Shown here piece by piece: positions 1 through 6,189 of a DNA stretch of 17,898 nt. The translations under genes and the position numbers were made by a program. Each line of letters opens with the position of its first letter. Positions within the stretch are counted from its first letter, which is position 1. The notes beneath the pieces were generated by a model. That model saw only the letters and a program-made list of their open reading frames with translations, searched no databases and had not been told where the DNA came from. Source of the stretch: Chloroflexota bacterium (GTDB taxonomy: Bacteria; Chloroflexota; Anaerolineae; Anaerolineales; Villigracilaceae); the NCBI GenBank assembly GCA_016191985.1, contig JACPVB010000019.1, positions 1 to 17,898 on the forward strand. The letters run 5' to 3'.

Positions 1-349
1 GATTAACAATTAAACCTAGCAATCCCTGCGCTTCGACTTCGCTCTTTTCTAAAGAAAATTCGTCCTGAGCGGAGTGAGGAGTGCTCGTTGCGACGAACGC
101 AGTCGAAGGACGCTCCGCTCAGCGCGAAAAATTTTATTGCTGGAATAATTTGTAAAAGTGCAAAATCTTGTCGTACGGGAGCACTCAAAGTTTGTTGTAG
201 CTTGGCTCAAAGCCGCCGTCCTCGGCGGCGTCCCGTGAGTAAAGCCTTCGCCGAGGACGGCGAAGGGAGCAAACTCATCGACAAGATAAATCTTGTCGTA
301 CTGCGTCGCGAAACTGTCCACGCCTAGTGTGATACAATGCCAGTATATG
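1..349. other. Non-coding repeat-rich stretch
   Basis: I see no convincing gene here. The short open frames have no family features and run through inverted repeats. Visible structure: GAGCGGAG (67-74) pairs with CTCCGCTC (113-120). Two compact hairpins lie at 212-229 and 245-266. The phrase AATCTTGTCGTAC occurs twice (164-176 and 288-300), so part of the stretch may be an internal duplication. The region looks like stacked dispersed repeats upstream of the RNA-binding protein gene. Confidence 0.6.
212..266. repeat. Pair of GC-rich hairpins (GCCGCCG-TCCT-CGGCGGC family)
   Basis: The first hairpin is GCCGCCG (212-218), loop TCCT, CGGCGGC (223-229). The second is CCTTCGCCG (245-253), loop AGGA, CGGCGAAGG (258-266). 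Loop and inner stem of the second are the reverse complement of the first. Related copies occur at 5944-5961, 8121-8139 and 8209-8224, so this is a dispersed family within the window. Function is unknown. There is no T run, so neither is a standard terminator. Confidence 0.65.
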
Positions 350-527
350 CATGGATAAAGGTGGGCCATCAAACGGAAGGACGCTTCTTCATCTCAACGC
401 CTGGATGTTTGCAGATCAACTTATCATGCACAATCGTTTCACCTGTTCGAGGTCAATGAACGTCGGGCAGAGTATTTGTGCAGGGATGCGACCCTTTCGG
501 CGCATTGCTCACATTCAGGAGAGAAAA

Positions 528-884
528 ATGGAATACAAACTTTATGTCGGGAACCTTGCCTACTCGGTCAGCGAGACGGATCTACAGACGTTGTTCGCCG
601 AGGCGGGCGCGGTCAAGTCTGTGGTGTTGATCAAAGACAAGTTTTCAGGTCAATCCAAGGGTTTTGCCTTTGTCGAAATGGAAAACCAGCAGGATATGCA
701 AAACGCCATCACCCTGCTCAACGGCAAAGACTTTAAGGACCGTTCGCTCGCGGTAAGCATTGCCCGTCCGCGTGAAGAACGGAGCGGTTTCGGGGGTGGG
801 AATCGCGACGGCGGCGGTGGCAATCGGTTCAACAATGACCGTAAACGCAAACCCAGGGGCGGCAATAACAAACAAAGATGGTAA
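528..884 (+). CDS. RRM-domain RNA-binding protein, glycine/arginine-rich tail
   Basis: A 118-residue single-RRM protein that should bind single-stranded RNA in the cytoplasm. RNP2 is LYVGNL at residues 5-10 and RNP1 is KGFAFVEM at 44-51, both intact, so the RRM spans about residues 3-80. Residues 86-118 form a basic Gly/Asn/Arg-rich tail typical of the small bacterial Rbp proteins related to plant glycine-rich RNA-binding proteins. I chose ATG 528 because AGGAGAG (517-523) sits just upstream and the RRM begins immediately after it. An in-frame extension upstream to 351 has no domain and no RBS. The roughly 180-nt region between the nearest promoter-like sequence (TACAAT, 333-338) and the start could be a long leader. 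In cyanobacteria such genes are often cold-induced, but nothing in this sequence proves that here. A strong terminator follows at 891. Confidence 0.93.
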   Translation: MEYKLYVGNLAYSVSETDLQTLFAEAGAVKSVVLIKDKFSGQSKGFAFVEMENQQDMQNAITLLNGKDFKDRSLAVSIARPREERSGFGGGNRDGGGGNRFNNDRKRKPRGGNNKQRW

Positions 885-890
885 AACGAA

Positions 891-921
891 AACTCTCCCG
901 CTTAGGACGGGAGAGTTTTTT
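891..921 (+). terminator. Intrinsic terminator after the RRM gene
   Basis: AACTCTCCCG (891-900) pairs perfectly with CGGGAGAGTT (908-917) around a 7-nt loop. The T run continues to 921. It begins 6 nt after the stop codon of the RRM gene. Confidence 0.92.
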
Positions 922-1049
922 GGTACGTACCCTGTCCCTGAGAATGGGGTTTCTTGTATTAAAATCAACACACCGTCAAATAGAGAATTTCTATCTTTAG
1001 GGTCGATAAGCGAGACGGCAGAACGAAGGCTCAACAGAAAGAGGCTATC

Positions 1050-1355
1050 ATGTCCATTGTGGTTGAATTCGAGGGAACCATAGCCAAAATTATCCTATCG
1101 GGCAGCATTGATTATTCCACTCAGGATGAACTTAAGCTGGGAAACGATCAGGTGTTGACCGCCGAACATATCAAGGAAATTCAGGTTAACCTTGCCGATG
1201 TAACCTTTCTGGATTCTTCCGGCATCCGCGAGTTATTGTTGCTGCAAAAGAAGGCCAGCGCAGGTGGGAAATCGCTTGTGCTTTTGAACTGCGGTCATCC
1301 CATCCGTGAGATATTTGAAATCGCCGGGTTCGACAAGATGTTCACCATCCGCTGA
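1050..1355 (+). CDS. STAS-domain anti-sigma factor antagonist (SpoIIAA/RsbV type)
   Basis: A 101-residue single STAS domain. In this family the unphosphorylated protein binds an RsbW/SpoIIAB-like ATPase-kinase and so frees a sigma factor or other target. Phosphorylation of a conserved serine switches it off. The signature loop is DSSG at residues 55-58, and Ser57 aligns with the phosphorylated serine of SpoIIAA. Length and the pattern of beta strand, DSSG and amphipathic helix match the family. It stands alone between two terminators, so no partner kinase is encoded beside it. The nearest RsbW-type ATPase domain in the window is fused to CBS domains at 13926-14933. Whether they pair is speculation. 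The start at 1050 lies after a weak AGAGG (1039-1043). Confidence 0.9.
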   Translation: MSIVVEFEGTIAKIILSGSIDYSTQDELKLGNDQVLTAEHIKEIQVNLADVTFLDSSGIRELLLLQKKASAGGKSLVLLNCGHPIREIFEIAGFDKMFTIR

Positions 1356-1380
1356 TTGTGGGTCAACGTACCGCACGGCC

Positions 1381-1407
1381 AAATCTCCCGAACCGCGGGA
1401 GATTTTT
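1381..1407 (+). terminator. Intrinsic terminator after the STAS gene
   Basis: AAATCTCCCG (1381-1390) pairs perfectly with CGGGAGATTT (1396-1405) around a 5-nt loop, followed by T residues to 1407. It resembles the terminator at 891-921 (shared TCTCCCG/CGGGAGA core). Confidence 0.88.
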
Positions 1408-1421
1408 GTTTCAGGTTCATG

Positions 1422-1427
1422 TATAAT
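1422..1427 (+). promoter_or_regulatory. -10 box TATAAT for the HAD gene
   Basis: A perfect TATAAT lies 9 nt before the ATG at 1437 and directly after the terminator. No Shine-Dalgarno fits between them, so the transcript would have a leader of only about 1-3 nt. No good -35 element is visible. Confidence 0.65.
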
Positions 1428-1436
1428 CCCGCTTCT

Positions 1437-2081
1437 ATGAATAAAACATCCTATGATCTCGTCATCTTCGATTGCGACGGTGTGCTGGTGGATAGTGAAC
1501 CGCTCGCCAACCGAGTCTATGTCCAAATGCTCGCGGAGTACGGTTTTACGGTAAATCGCGAGGAATACCTTCGGAGATTCTCCGGCGCAGCCATCTTCAC
1601 CAGGCTGGAAGTCACGTCAAAACAATTGAATTGGAATCCACCGACAGATTTTTACCCTGTCTTCAACAAACGCCTTTCGTCATTGACAGAAAAAGAACTC
1701 AAACCTGTGGAAGGCATCCATGCGCTGGTCGAAAGTTTATCCACCCCCATGTGCATCGCATCCAATGGAGGCCGCAGCGAGGTAATGCTGCGGTTAAAAA
1801 TCGCCCGCCTGTCTCAATATTTCGGCGAAGCGGTTTTTAGCGGGCTGGAGGTCCCCCACCCCAAGCCCGCGCCCGATGTTTATCTGGCCGCGGCAAACGC
1901 CTTCAACGTCCATCCATCCAGGTGCATCGTCATTGAAGACAGCGTGCCCGGCGTAACAGCAGCCGTGCGCGCGGGGATGAAGGTCTACGGCCACGCGGCG
2001 TGCACACCAGCGGAAACTCTGCGGCAGGCAGGCGCGATTCCATTTGCGAACATGATGGAATTGAAAAAGATGCTCGCGTAA
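1437..2081 (+). CDS. HAD-superfamily phosphatase (phosphoglycolate phosphatase / beta-phosphoglucomutase-like)
   Basis: A 214-residue cytosolic Mg-dependent haloacid dehalogenase-type hydrolase acting on a small phosphorylated metabolite. All four HAD motifs are present: motif I FDCDGVLVD with nucleophile Asp12 and acid/base Asp14; motif II Ser109 (IASNGG); motif III Lys143 in PHPKPAPD; and motif IV IEDS (167-169). The helical cap between residues about 18 and 85 marks subfamily I. The HPKPAPDVYLAA block and the SVPGVTAAVRAGM block are typical of the group containing beta-phosphoglucomutase and sugar-phosphate phosphatases, so the exact substrate cannot be read. ATG 1437 is chosen because the HAD fold begins at residue 6. 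The longer TTG frame from 1356 would run through the terminator and the promoter. Confidence 0.9.
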   Translation: MNKTSYDLVIFDCDGVLVDSEPLANRVYVQMLAEYGFTVNREEYLRRFSGAAIFTRLEVTSKQLNWNPPTDFYPVFNKRLSSLTEKELKPVEGIHALVESLSTPMCIASNGGRSEVMLRLKIARLSQYFGEAVFSGLEVPHPKPAPDVYLAAANAFNVHPSRCIVIEDSVPGVTAAVRAGMKVYGHAACTPAETLRQAGAIPFANMMELKKMLA

Positions 2082-2244
2082 TGAAATCAAAAAATGGACT
2101 CCTTTCTTGCGGTTGAATTTTTCTCAGTCTGACTGTAACGCTTCTTTGCCTGACCTTTGGCCTGTTTGCCCAATTCTATGGGCTGGATGGCCCCTCCGAA
2201 CAAAACGGCAAAAATCGCGCGGCTCCGATACTCGCCGCTAAGTA

Positions 2245-2250
2245 TATAAT
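2245..2250 (+). promoter_or_regulatory. -10 box TATAAT for a leaderless transcript
   Basis: TATAAT ends only 5 nt before the ATG at 2256. Transcription normally starts 6-8 nt after the -10 box, so the mRNA should begin at or within a base or two of the start codon. There is no ribosome binding site. This matches the pattern at 1422. Confidence 0.6.
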
Positions 2251-2255
2251 TAGAC

Positions 2256-3338
2256 ATGGACACTTTAAACATCCCACTTTATCGGTTACACAATCAACGA
2301 TTACTCACAACTGCATTTAAAACCCCGGGCGAGGTAGTGGCATGGCTTGGGGCGGTTCAGGCTCAGGATTATGCGGGAGCGAAATGGGCAGTCGCACTAC
2401 GCGCAAACGGGCTTACCGATGAAGCTGTCGAACGGGCATTTATAGAGGGGAAAATTCTGCGCACCCATGTTATGCGCCCCACCTGGCATTTTGTTACGCC
2501 CAAAGATATCCGCTGGATGCTGATGCTCACCGCGCCGCGAGTCCATGCGATAAGTAATTATTACTATCGCAAAAGCGGCCTCGATGCGGCCACTTTTAAG
2601 AAGAGCAATTCCGCCATTGCGAAAGCACTTAAGGGAGGCAGGCAATTAACCCGCAATGAACTCGCATCCGCGCTTCAGAAAGCTGGTATTCCAACAGACG
2701 CGGACCTGCGATTAACCTACCTGGTGATGTACGCCGAACTGGAAGGATTGATTTGCAGTGGCGCGCGGCGCGGCAAACAATTCACCTATGCCCTGCTGGA
2801 AGAACGTGTGCCACCCGCCAAACCCATGAAGCGAGACGAAGCGTTGGCGGAACTCGTACGGCGATATTTTTCCACGCGCGGCCCCGCCACTTTGCAAGAT
2901 TTTGCCTGGTGGTCTGGGTTGACGGTGGCGGATGCCAAAGTGGGCATTGAAATGGTCAGACCGCAATTCGTGAGTGAGACGATAAACGGACAAACCTATT
3001 GGCTCGATGAATCCAATGCGCAGACAAAATTAAAGTCCCCAACTGCTTATCTGCTCCCGAATTACGACGAATATTTCATCGGCTTCAAAGACCGCAGCGC
3101 CTTTGCGGAAGTGATTCGGCGTGAAAAACTTGAAGAGAACAACCCCGCTTTTATCGCCCACGTCATCGTTTTGAACGGGCAGGTCGTCGGCGGCTGGAAG
3201 CGGACGCTGAAAAAGGATTCCGTCCTCGTTGAATTGAGCTTGATCACGAAACTATCGAAGACCGAATATCAAGCGGTTGTAGAAGCCGCAAATCGTTTTG
3301 GTAAATTTCTTGGGTTATCTGTGGAATTGGTGTCGTAA
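2256..3338 (+). CDS. Winged-helix DNA-binding protein of the AlkZ/YcaQ (HTH_42) glycosylase family
   Basis: A 360-residue protein of the HTH_42 / DUF1006 family, which includes E. coli YcaQ and Streptomyces AlkZ. Those are DNA glycosylases that unhook interstrand crosslinks and bulky alkyl adducts. Residues 34-38 read VQAQD, so the two glutamines Gln35 and Gln37 match the QxQ catalytic motif described for AlkZ; YcaQ has QxD. Other family blocks are RTHVMRPTWHFV (69-80), a winged-helix-like region around 126-180, a second helical block after GPATLQDFAWWSG (209-221), and LLPNYDEYFIGFKDR (266-280). Length matches the family. It appears to be monocistronic, with a promoter at 2245 and repeats downstream. 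Some family members have no tested activity, so glycosylase function is inferred from the motif. A crosslink-repair or self-resistance role would normally show a biosynthetic cluster nearby, and none is visible. Confidence 0.85.
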   Translation: MDTLNIPLYRLHNQRLLTTAFKTPGEVVAWLGAVQAQDYAGAKWAVALRANGLTDEAVERAFIEGKILRTHVMRPTWHFVTPKDIRWMLMLTAPRVHAISNYYYRKSGLDAATFKKSNSAIAKALKGGRQLTRNELASALQKAGIPTDADLRLTYLVMYAELEGLICSGARRGKQFTYALLEERVPPAKPMKRDEALAELVRRYFSTRGPATLQDFAWWSGLTVADAKVGIEMVRPQFVSETINGQTYWLDESNAQTKLKSPTAYLLPNYDEYFIGFKDRSAFAEVIRREKLEENNPAFIAHVIVLNGQVVGGWKRTLKKDSVLVELSLITKLSKTEYQAVVEAANRFGKFLGLSVELVS

Positions 3339-3344
3339 AATCCA

Positions 3345-3418
3345 TTTCATCCCTACGGGATTTAGGATTCTTGTGCTTCATCTCTCTCTATAATCCTTTC
3401 ATCCCTACGGGATTGAAA
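3345..3418. repeat. CRISPR-repeat-like pair (TTTCATCCCTACGGGATT x2)
   Basis: An identical 18-mer occurs at 3345-3362 and 3397-3414. The second copy continues as GAAAC (to 3419), giving the ATTGAAAC ending seen in many CRISPR repeats. ATCCC/GGGAT form a small stem. The two copies are 52 nt apart with 34 nt between them. Similarity does not extend upstream of the 18-mer. There is no further copy and no cas gene in the window, so this is at best a remnant or a solo mini-array. The first copy starts 7 nt after the stop codon of the preceding gene. Confidence 0.45.
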
Positions 3419-3425
3419 CTGCATA

Positions 3426-3726
3426 GTCAGTACTTTACGAAAGAGTTTCGTATTGGCGACTTATGGTCTTTGACAACTTAATTGGGTAATAACATCCCTG
3501 CTCCAGCCGCCGAGAGCAAAGGATCACCCGTTTAATACGTCAAAAACCATTAGTCGCTTTTTGCCCGAACGACTAACCCACAGGGCTTAGTCGTTACTAC
3601 GTTTTCGTGATCTACTGATAGTCAGTACTTCACGAAAGGCACTCGTAGTGGCGACTTTAGTCGCTTTTTACTCGAACGACTGACCCACAGGGCTTAGTCG
3701 TTACTACATTTTCGTGATCTACTGAT
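3426..3726. repeat. Tandem duplicated palindromic repeat (CGTAGTGGCGAC family)
   Basis: Two adjacent copies of one repeat. The right copy starts GTCAGTACTTCACGAAAG (3621-3638) and runs through CGTAGTGGCGAC (3644-3655) to GTCGTTACTAC (3697-3707) and CTACTGAT (to 3726). The left copy starts GTCAGTACTTTACGAAAG (3426-3443). The 69-nt segments 3551-3619 and 3658-3726 have equal length and differ at only a few positions. The left copy is interrupted by an 88-bp block (3463-3550). Shorter relatives occur at 13248-13305 and 17624-17672. The ends CGTAGTGGCGAC and GTCGTTACTACG are inverted repeats of each other at 10 of 12 positions. This fills most of the 417-bp gap before 3756. Confidence 0.8.
3463..3550. 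mobile_element. 88-bp nested insertion with 12-bp inverted ends (MITE-like)
   Basis: The block begins ATGGTCTTTGAC (3463-3474) and ends GTCAAAAACCAT (3539-3550). The end is the reverse complement of the start with one mismatch. Removing the block joins GGCGACTT to TAGTCGC and restores GGCGACTTTAGTCGC, which is exactly the sequence of the neighbouring uninterrupted copy (3651-3665). No clear target duplication is visible, although a TA duplication cannot be excluded. It is too short to encode a protein. If it is a non-autonomous element, a transposase elsewhere would be needed. Confidence 0.6.
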
Positions 3727-3755
3727 TACACACTCTATCTGGAGGAATCCCCTGT

Positions 3756-4283
3756 ATGACAAAATTTGTTGCTTTCCTGCGCGCCATCAACGTGGGCGGG
3801 ACAAAGATCATCAAAATGGATGATTTGAGGAAAATGTTCGAGTCGTTTGGCTTGTCCAATGTGCAGACGTATATTCAAAGCGGGAATGTCATTTTTGAGG
3901 CAAAGGAGTCCGCTGGGTTGGAGGCGAAGATCGAGAAGCATCTCGAAAAAGCGTTGGGTTATAAAGTGGAAACTTTTCTGCGGACGATGGATGAAGTTAA
4001 AAAAATCGCGGGCAAGCCAGCCTTTGAACCGCAAGGCGATGAAACCCTGCATGTGGTCTTCCTGCGGAGCCGTCAGAGTGTGGATAAAAAATCGGAGCAG
4101 AATCTGCTGTCCCTTGGGAGTGAGGCGGATGATTTTGTCATCAAAGGCAGTGAAGTGTATAATCTGCGCCGCGACCGTGATAAATCCATTTTCAGCAATA
4201 ATTTCATCGAAAAGATTTTGAAAGTGGAAGCGACGACCCGTAACATCACCACCCTGCGTAAGATCATCGAAAAATATAAATAG
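3756..4283 (+). CDS. DUF1697 family protein
   Basis: A 175-residue cytosolic protein matching the DUF1697 family (PF08002) in length and in its opening KFVAFLRAINVGGTKIIKMD (residues 3-22). The conserved QTYIQSGNVIFEA follows at about 37-49, and a VVFLR block near residue 105. The biochemical role of the family is not established. GGAGGAA (3741-3747) precedes ATG 3756 at good spacing. The next gene begins 7 nt after the stop and has its own AGGAGC, so the two are almost certainly co-transcribed. The unit sits directly after the duplicated repeat, which may contain its promoter region; no clear -10 box is visible. Confidence 0.88.
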   Translation: MTKFVAFLRAINVGGTKIIKMDDLRKMFESFGLSNVQTYIQSGNVIFEAKESAGLEAKIEKHLEKALGYKVETFLRTMDEVKKIAGKPAFEPQGDETLHVVFLRSRQSVDKKSEQNLLSLGSEADDFVIKGSEVYNLRRDRDKSIFSNNFIEKILKVEATTRNITTLRKIIEKYK

Positions 4284-4290
4284 GAGCGCC

Positions 4291-4731
4291 ATGCTTAAAG
4301 AAACCATCGAACTCGAACGTCTGCGCCAACAGATCGAGAACGCCGAATTTGCCGCGGGAGATTCTTCCGACTATATTGACTACGGAAAGCCGAATGCAAG
4401 TCAGTTGAAAGCAGCACAGGAAACGATCGCAAAAAAGATGAGCGAAGCGGCGGAGTTGAAAAAAGAGCTTCATGCGTTGATCGAGCAAACCCCAGGGCAA
4501 GCCGTGGAAGAGTGGGTGAACTGGCATAAGACGATATTGCAGGAAATTTTGAAAGAGCCTGCCACGAACACGAACGCCCAAACCCGCACCTTCACTGCGC
4601 GCAACACCCTCACCGAGTGGGATAAAGTGCTGACAAGGGAACAGGATTATGTGGGCATCAATTGGTATTACTTGAAGGATTACAAGGCAAAAGCCAAAAA
4701 GGAATTTAAGAATGGCTGGTGGAAGTTTTAG
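4291..4731 (+). CDS. Hypothetical helical protein, possible coiled coil
   Basis: A 146-residue protein I do not recognise. Residues 1-20 and about 37-66 are charged, heptad-like and probably helical, separated by an acidic turn (about 21-34). The C-terminal third is rich in Trp, Tyr and Lys and ends with an aromatic WWKF. No signal peptide or membrane segment is visible. AGGAGC (4283-4288) precedes the ATG, and the gene is 7 nt downstream of DUF1697, so it belongs to that operon. Codon use looks like its neighbours, which supports real coding. No function is proposed. Confidence 0.75.
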   Translation: MLKETIELERLRQQIENAEFAAGDSSDYIDYGKPNASQLKAAQETIAKKMSEAAELKKELHALIEQTPGQAVEEWVNWHKTILQEILKEPATNTNAQTRTFTARNTLTEWDKVLTREQDYVGINWYYLKDYKAKAKKEFKNGWWKF

Positions 4732-4909
4732 CAATAATAGGACTTCCGCAAAACTCCAACAGAATCCGCTAACCCTTCGACAAGCTCAGGACAGGTCTAC
4801 GCCAATCTGCGCGAATTTTTAAAAGATTAGCGAAAATTCGTGAAGATTAGCGGACGAAAATACCATTCTGCGTAGGTCCTGAATAAATTATTCTGGAAAG
4901 AGAGCTGGC
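4732..4909. other. Intergenic stretch with short repeat fragments
   Basis: It contains CCCTTCGACAAGCTCAGGA (4773-4791), a sequence commonly found in intergenic repeats of many bacteria. It also has two copies of GATTAGCG separated by about 20 nt (near 4825 and 4847). No promoter motif is clear enough to call. GAAAGAGAG just before 4910 could serve as a ribosome binding site. Confidence 0.4.
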
Positions 4910-5461
4910 ATGGTAAAACATTTAACAACCGTTGAATTGGAAGCAGGGCTGGAAAACATTCGTCAATCGCCGAAGGACAACAGCGTACTGGACATGATCG
5001 TACGCAGACCGCGAGTGGAGGAAAGGGAGGTCATCACTGAAGGCAGGCTCGATCTGGTCGAAGGGTTGGAAGGCGATAACTGGAAAGCTCGCGGAAGTTC
5101 AAGCACACCGGATAAATCTGCGCACCCTGAAATGCAGATCAACATTATGAACTCGCGCGTGATCGGCCTGCTGGCGCAGGAAAAAGAGCGCTGGCAACTG
5201 GCAGGCGACCAGCTTTATATTGACATGGACTTGAGCATTGAAAACCTGCCCGCTGGCACAAAATTATCCATCGGTGAAGCCATCCTGGAAGTGACGCCCG
5301 TCCCGCATTCGGGTTGTAAAAAATTCACCGAACGCTTTGGGTTGGAAGCCATGAAATTTGTCAACTCACCTTTGGGGAAGGAACTTCATTTGCGCGGGGT
5401 CAATGCAAAAGTGATACAGGCGGGAACCATCCGAACGGGCGACATCGTAAAGAAGCTGTAA
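4910..5461 (+). CDS. MOSC-domain protein
   Basis: A 183-residue protein with one MOSC domain, the fold of the C-terminal part of molybdenum cofactor sulfurase. Members bind Mo cofactor or carry a reactive cysteine and transfer sulfur or use Mo-dependent chemistry. Seen here: GLEGDNW (52-58), an N-terminal strand region, and the strand pair ending NLPAGTKLSIGEAILEVTPV (112-131), then PHSGCKKF with Cys136 at the position of the conserved MOSC cysteine. C-terminal RGVNAKVI and AGTIRTGD are typical closing strands. It is a stand-alone domain like YiiM, although the N-terminus is longer than a bare MOSC domain. It is followed 1 nt later by the TrmO-like gene, so the pair is an operon. The substrate is unknown. 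Confidence 0.85.
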   Translation: MVKHLTTVELEAGLENIRQSPKDNSVLDMIVRRPRVEEREVITEGRLDLVEGLEGDNWKARGSSSTPDKSAHPEMQINIMNSRVIGLLAQEKERWQLAGDQLYIDMDLSIENLPAGTKLSIGEAILEVTPVPHSGCKKFTERFGLEAMKFVNSPLGKELHLRGVNAKVIQAGTIRTGDIVKKL

Positions 5462-5462
5462 T

Positions 5463-5927
5463 ATGTTCACACTCGCACCCATCGCCGCTGTGAAAAATAT
5501 CCGCAGGGAAATTGAAGACGACAACTGGGGTGATATCGTTTCCATCATCGAACTCGATCCTTCTTTTGGCGAGGAGGCCCTCTTTCAAATTGAAAGTTTC
5601 TCGCACGTGGAGGTCTTCTTCATTTTTCATCTGGTGGAAGATGCAAAGATCGAGAGGGGCGCAAGGCATCCGCGCAATAACATGGAGTGGCCGAAGGTGG
5701 GCATTTTTGCCCAGCGTGGAAAGAACCGACCGAACCGCCTGGGTGCGACGATTTGCAAAGTGATCAAACGCGAGGGACGTCAGCTCTTTGTGCAGGGGTT
5801 GGATGCAATTGACGGCACGCCGGTGCTGGACATCAAGCCTGTGATGAGGGAATTCCTGCCGCGCGAGGAAATCCGTCAGCCGGAATGGGCGACGGAATTG
5901 ATGAAGAATTATTGGGGGATGGATTAA
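5463..5927 (+). CDS. TrmO-like tRNA (N6-threonylcarbamoyladenosine37-N6) methyltransferase
   Basis: A 154-residue protein of the TrmO/YaeB (UPF0066, TsaA-like) family. In E. coli this enzyme uses S-adenosylmethionine to methylate t6A37 of certain tRNAs. Diagnostic blocks are visible: LAPIAAVKN at the start; FSHVEVFFIFH (46-56); a KNRPNRLG motif (87-94) that corresponds to the family's RPNRIG; and LDAIDGTPVLDIKP (113-126). It lacks the extra C-terminal domain of E. coli TrmO, as many short bacterial and archaeal homologues do. No Shine-Dalgarno is needed if it is translated by coupling, because the start is 1 nt after the MOSC stop. Other family members have divergent substrates, so tRNA specificity is inferred. 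Confidence 0.85.
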   Translation: MFTLAPIAAVKNIRREIEDDNWGDIVSIIELDPSFGEEALFQIESFSHVEVFFIFHLVEDAKIERGARHPRNNMEWPKVGIFAQRGKNRPNRLGATICKVIKREGRQLFVQGLDAIDGTPVLDIKPVMREFLPREEIRQPEWATELMKNYWGMD

Positions 5928-5943
5928 GAATCTATCCGATTAC

Positions 5944-5961
5944 GCCGCCGAGGACGGCGGC
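5944..5961. repeat. GC-rich hairpin, same family as 212-229
   Basis: GCCGCCG (5944-5950), loop AGGA, CGGCGGC (5955-5961). It is the reverse-complement orientation of the copy at 212-229. No T run follows. Confidence 0.6.
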
Positions 5962-6085
5962 TTGAGCATGGGAAGTATTGGGAGACGGATTAAGCCGCCA
6001 CAATATCAACACAATTTTTTCACCTCTCCATTAAGGTGGGTGTATAAACTGAGTCAACTTCTTGTTGCTCTACAGACTGCACAAG

Positions 6086-6147
6086 AAACCCTAAAGGTCT
6101 TTTCATGTATCGGACTTTTACGAATGTCAAACAGACCTTTAGGGTTT
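6086..6147. repeat. 62-bp palindromic element, copy 1
   Basis: AAACCCTAAAGGTCT (6086-6100) and AGACCTTTAGGGTTT (6133-6147) are perfect 15-bp inverted arms around a 32-nt spacer. The same arms with a spacer of identical length occur at 11991-12052. The element lies in the leader region of the dioxygenase gene, downstream of a possible promoter (TTCACC 6020-6025, 17 nt, TATAAA 6043-6048). It could act as an RNA stem in that transcript. Confidence 0.8.
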
Positions 6148-6189
6148 TAGTAAACGGTAGAGAATCCAACTTTAGAATAGGAGAGACTC

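Noticed and set aside
3..372. Short open frames on both strands at the left edge
   Set aside because: They run through inverted repeats and hairpins, have no ribosome binding site and no recognisable domain.
351..527. N-terminal extension of the RRM protein
   Set aside because: The extension has no domain character. The AGGAGAG at 517-523 and the RRM beginning right after 528 decide the start.
760..1083. 107-codon + strand frame overlapping the RRM tail, terminator and STAS start
   Set aside because: It reads through a strong terminator and is out of frame with two well-supported genes.
2087..2272. Minus-strand frame between the HAD and winged-helix genes
   Set aside because: No family features, overlaps the promoter and start of the winged-helix gene, and has no Shine-Dalgarno.
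5962..6150. 62-codon frame before the dioxygenase
   Set aside because: It spans the 62-bp palindromic element and has no family signal, so it is probably non-coding leader.
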